From IMG/VR virus record IMGVR_UViG_3300033155_003199, positions 1 through 38,858 of that record: a stretch of DNA of 38,858 nt; one strand, 5' to 3'. The stretch's first letter is position 1, and every line of letters begins with the position of its first letter. Below are positions 37,394 through 38,858 of this stretch, piece by piece. Source of the stretch: a virus. The notes under the pieces are model-generated. The model was not told the origin of the DNA and made no database searches. It worked only from the letters and a program-made list of their open reading frames with translations. A program made the translations under genes and the position numbers.

Positions 37394-37638
37394 GTGATCA
37401 AGACGATCTCGATCTCAGAACTGAGAAAATTGACAAGCTTTTGAATGACATCGAAGCCCTGTTTCCGTCTCTGTGTGCTCACGGCTTACATATTCTTTCC
37501 ATAGATCCAGCAGTCTTTAATCAGCAGGCAGACATTATCAATTCTCGTCTGCCGGCATTACAAACAGCGGATTATGATCTTGGCATCAAAATTTTAAACT
37601 GGTTCCGCAATACATATCCGAAGAAGGAAAAAAGATAA
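37390..37638 (+). CDS. Paralogous domain protein, copy 3
   Basis: 82 residues: LNDIEALFPSLCAHGLHILS, NSRLPALQTADYDLGIKILN, WFRNTYP. Same domain as the two preceding. Start overlaps the previous stop and its own stop overlaps the next ATG (TAATG). Confidence 0.6.
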   Translation: MSDQDDLDLRTEKIDKLLNDIEALFPSLCAHGLHILSIDPAVFNQQADIINSRLPALQTADYDLGIKILNWFRNTYPKKEKR

Positions 37639-38072
37639 TGGCAACTTATAGTGATGATTCACTGTTAAGAAGATTGTACGTTGATATCAATGACTACCTT
37701 GCTGGCAATTTTGATTTCACGACAGAAAGAGAAGTAGCCTATGCTTGGGTAAATGACAAGCTGAGAGCTACTCTCAGCGTTCCGATTTCTACTCCCTCCG
37801 ATACCGTGAAAATGTGTGAAGCCACTTATGCAGTCTATTTGATACTCCGAGCAAATCAGGTTACCGACTATTATAATTTTCTTAGCCAGGCTGATACGCT
37901 TATAGCTCTATGCCAAAATGAGCAGATGGATGAGGCTCGGAAGGGTGGCCCGGTGTCAAACACGTCTAATATTCAAGTCGAGTTTTCCAGAGGGCGGTAC
38001 GACTCAGATAATCAATTACTTGGCCGCGGTGTTTCTGGGGATGGGGAGCATGGCAGCTTAGATGATTTTTAG
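37638..38072 (+). CDS. Head-tail connector-like protein
   Basis: 144 residues. MATYSDDSLLRRLYVDINDY and TEREVAYAWVNDKLRATLSV followed by TYAVYLILRAN is the helical pattern of Mu gp36/gp6-like adaptors, which assemble as a ring below the portal. The C-terminus is glycine/acid-rich (GRGVSGDGEHGSLDDF). Assigned by pattern and position only. Confidence 0.5.
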   Translation: MATYSDDSLLRRLYVDINDYLAGNFDFTTEREVAYAWVNDKLRATLSVPISTPSDTVKMCEATYAVYLILRANQVTDYYNFLSQADTLIALCQNEQMDEARKGGPVSNTSNIQVEFSRGRYDSDNQLLGRGVSGDGEHGSLDDF

Positions 38073-38086
38073 GAGCAAGAAAGAAC

Positions 38087-38581
38087 ATGGCTAAAAAATA
38101 TCCCAAAGAGACAATCCAGAAAGTAGATGAGCTTCTAAAGGAAGGTTTATCCGCACCAACAATTGCCAAGATGCTCGGCCTCCCACGTGCGGAAACGATT
38201 TCGACTTGGATCAAAAAGTACGGTTTGGGGCCTAACGCTTCTACTGCTGCCAATCATCGCAATAGCAAGTCTTCACTTCCCATCGTTAAAGATCCTGGCA
38301 CACATCGTCGTTCAGCCGATCTGGTTGAGAAAAGTCTCAGTATCTGGCTATCAGTTCAGGACATCATGTTGGAAAGACTCAAGTCAGTGGATTTCAAATC
38401 GGCTGAGGGAATAATTCAGGGCCTGGAAATCTCTGAAAGATGCATCAGTCATCTTGCTTGCATCAAAGAAACTTTCAGCGAATCAGAAATTAATATGAAA
38501 ACAGCCAAAGCTCCCTCCCCTATCATCGGAATTTTGAGCGGGGATGGGGCTGACGTCGCTTCTAAGGAAAGCAAAGAGTAA
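38087..38581 (+). CDS. Probable terminase small subunit
   Basis: 164 residues. The N-terminal helix-turn-helix (YPKETIQKVDELLKEGLSAP, then AETISTWIKKYGL) is the resolvase-like fold seen in small terminases. The rest is helical and could oligomerise. It would recognise the packaging site and stimulate TerL. In a circular view it lies a few kilobases upstream of TerL in the same unit. A transcription regulator is an alternative. Confidence 0.55.
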   Translation: MAKKYPKETIQKVDELLKEGLSAPTIAKMLGLPRAETISTWIKKYGLGPNASTAANHRNSKSSLPIVKDPGTHRRSADLVEKSLSIWLSVQDIMLERLKSVDFKSAEGIIQGLEISERCISHLACIKETFSESEINMKTAKAPSPIIGILSGDGADVASKESKE

Positions 38582-38630
38582 AAAGGTAGAAGGGCATGGG
38601 TATCTTTACAAAAAAGGAAGAGAGGGGCAT

Positions 38631-38858
38631 GTGACAGCAATTAGAGTAATAGATAGCCACCTAGAGCTTGCAGATATAGGTGCCAATACTCATGCTCAGA
38701 TAGATACTGAACTGTCATCCCTGAGAGATGTATCAAGTGCCGCAGATTCTCCTATGATAATAACCGGCGGGGAGATATCTGAGGGGACAGATGCCGGAAC
38801 TTTCAAGGTTGCCGCACTCACTGCTATGCTTAGATCGGCCAACAGCTCTATTGGTGAT
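38631..38858 (+). CDS. Fibre gene N-terminus, 3' partial
   Basis: 76 codons from GTG (preceded by AGAGGGG), open to the window edge. MTAIRVIDSHLELADIGANT and HAQIDTELSSL are the usual beginning of phage fibre/attachment proteins. TGGEISEGTDAGTFKVAALT leads into the beta-rich segment that resumes at base 2. A direct join of base 38858 to base 1 puts a TAG in frame; frame is restored if one T is shared, or sequence may be missing between. Confidence 0.6.
   Translation, partial: MTAIRVIDSHLELADIGANTHAQIDTELSSLRDVSSAADSPMIITGGEISEGTDAGTFKVAALTAMLRSANSSIGD

Overview
The window reads as a nearly complete genome of a tailed-type double-stranded DNA bacteriophage, probably from an uncultivated Gram-negative host. 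Evidence: a Mu-like head module (DUF935 portal, protease/scaffold, decoration protein, major capsid protein), a two-domain terminase large subunit, phage DNA-replication and recombination genes, almost no intergenic space, and strong Shine-Dalgarno sites throughout. A lone type I-C CRISPR repeat and several Sec signal peptides fit a Gram-negative host such as a Desulfobacterota-like bacterium, but that is inference. No integrase, transposase or CI-like repressor is visible.

Layout. Almost all genes lie on the + strand. The late unit begins at the portal (20804) and runs to the right edge. It continues from the left edge through fibre, accessory structural genes and TerL to a strong terminator at 6597-6650. 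The last gene (38631 onward) is the N-terminus, and the first ORF (2-1651) the body, of what looks like one fibre gene, so the two ends probably belong together, as in a circular or permuted genome. The early unit starts at a sigma70-like promoter (9651-9678) and runs to about 20742: small early proteins behind repeated hairpin leaders, a Rad52-like annealing protein with an SSB-like tail, an RHH regulator, a DEDD exonuclease, a coiled-coil protein, DUF1367, small ORFs, an initiator with internal iterons, a DnaB-type helicase and a GGQ release-factor-like protein.

Between the units lies about 3.2 kb (6567-9787) with almost no credible + strand coding. It holds a terminator, a purine-rich repeat tract, an array of structured imperfect repeats, a cruciform-like GC-rich segment, an 8-bp G-rich tandem repeat and a perfect match to the bacterial parS centromere consensus next to the early promoter.

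Most notable systems: (1) a solitary type I-C CRISPR repeat on the minus strand with its own predicted promoter, a candidate RNA anti-CRISPR; (2) a LigD-like DNA end-processing set (polymerase-beta-like nucleotidyltransferase fused to an ATP-dependent ligase, a phosphoesterase-like protein and a VRR-NUC nuclease) inside the head/lysis region; (3) three HNH homing-endonuclease cassettes sharing promoter plus hairpin-leader architecture, two of which appear to split and replace the start of the downstream gene; (4) three small proteins ending in the same GSN(F/Y)xxxxGWY tail; (5) the structured repeat array. No tape measure, tail tube, sheath or baseplate gene is recognisable, so the tail is short, divergent or missing.
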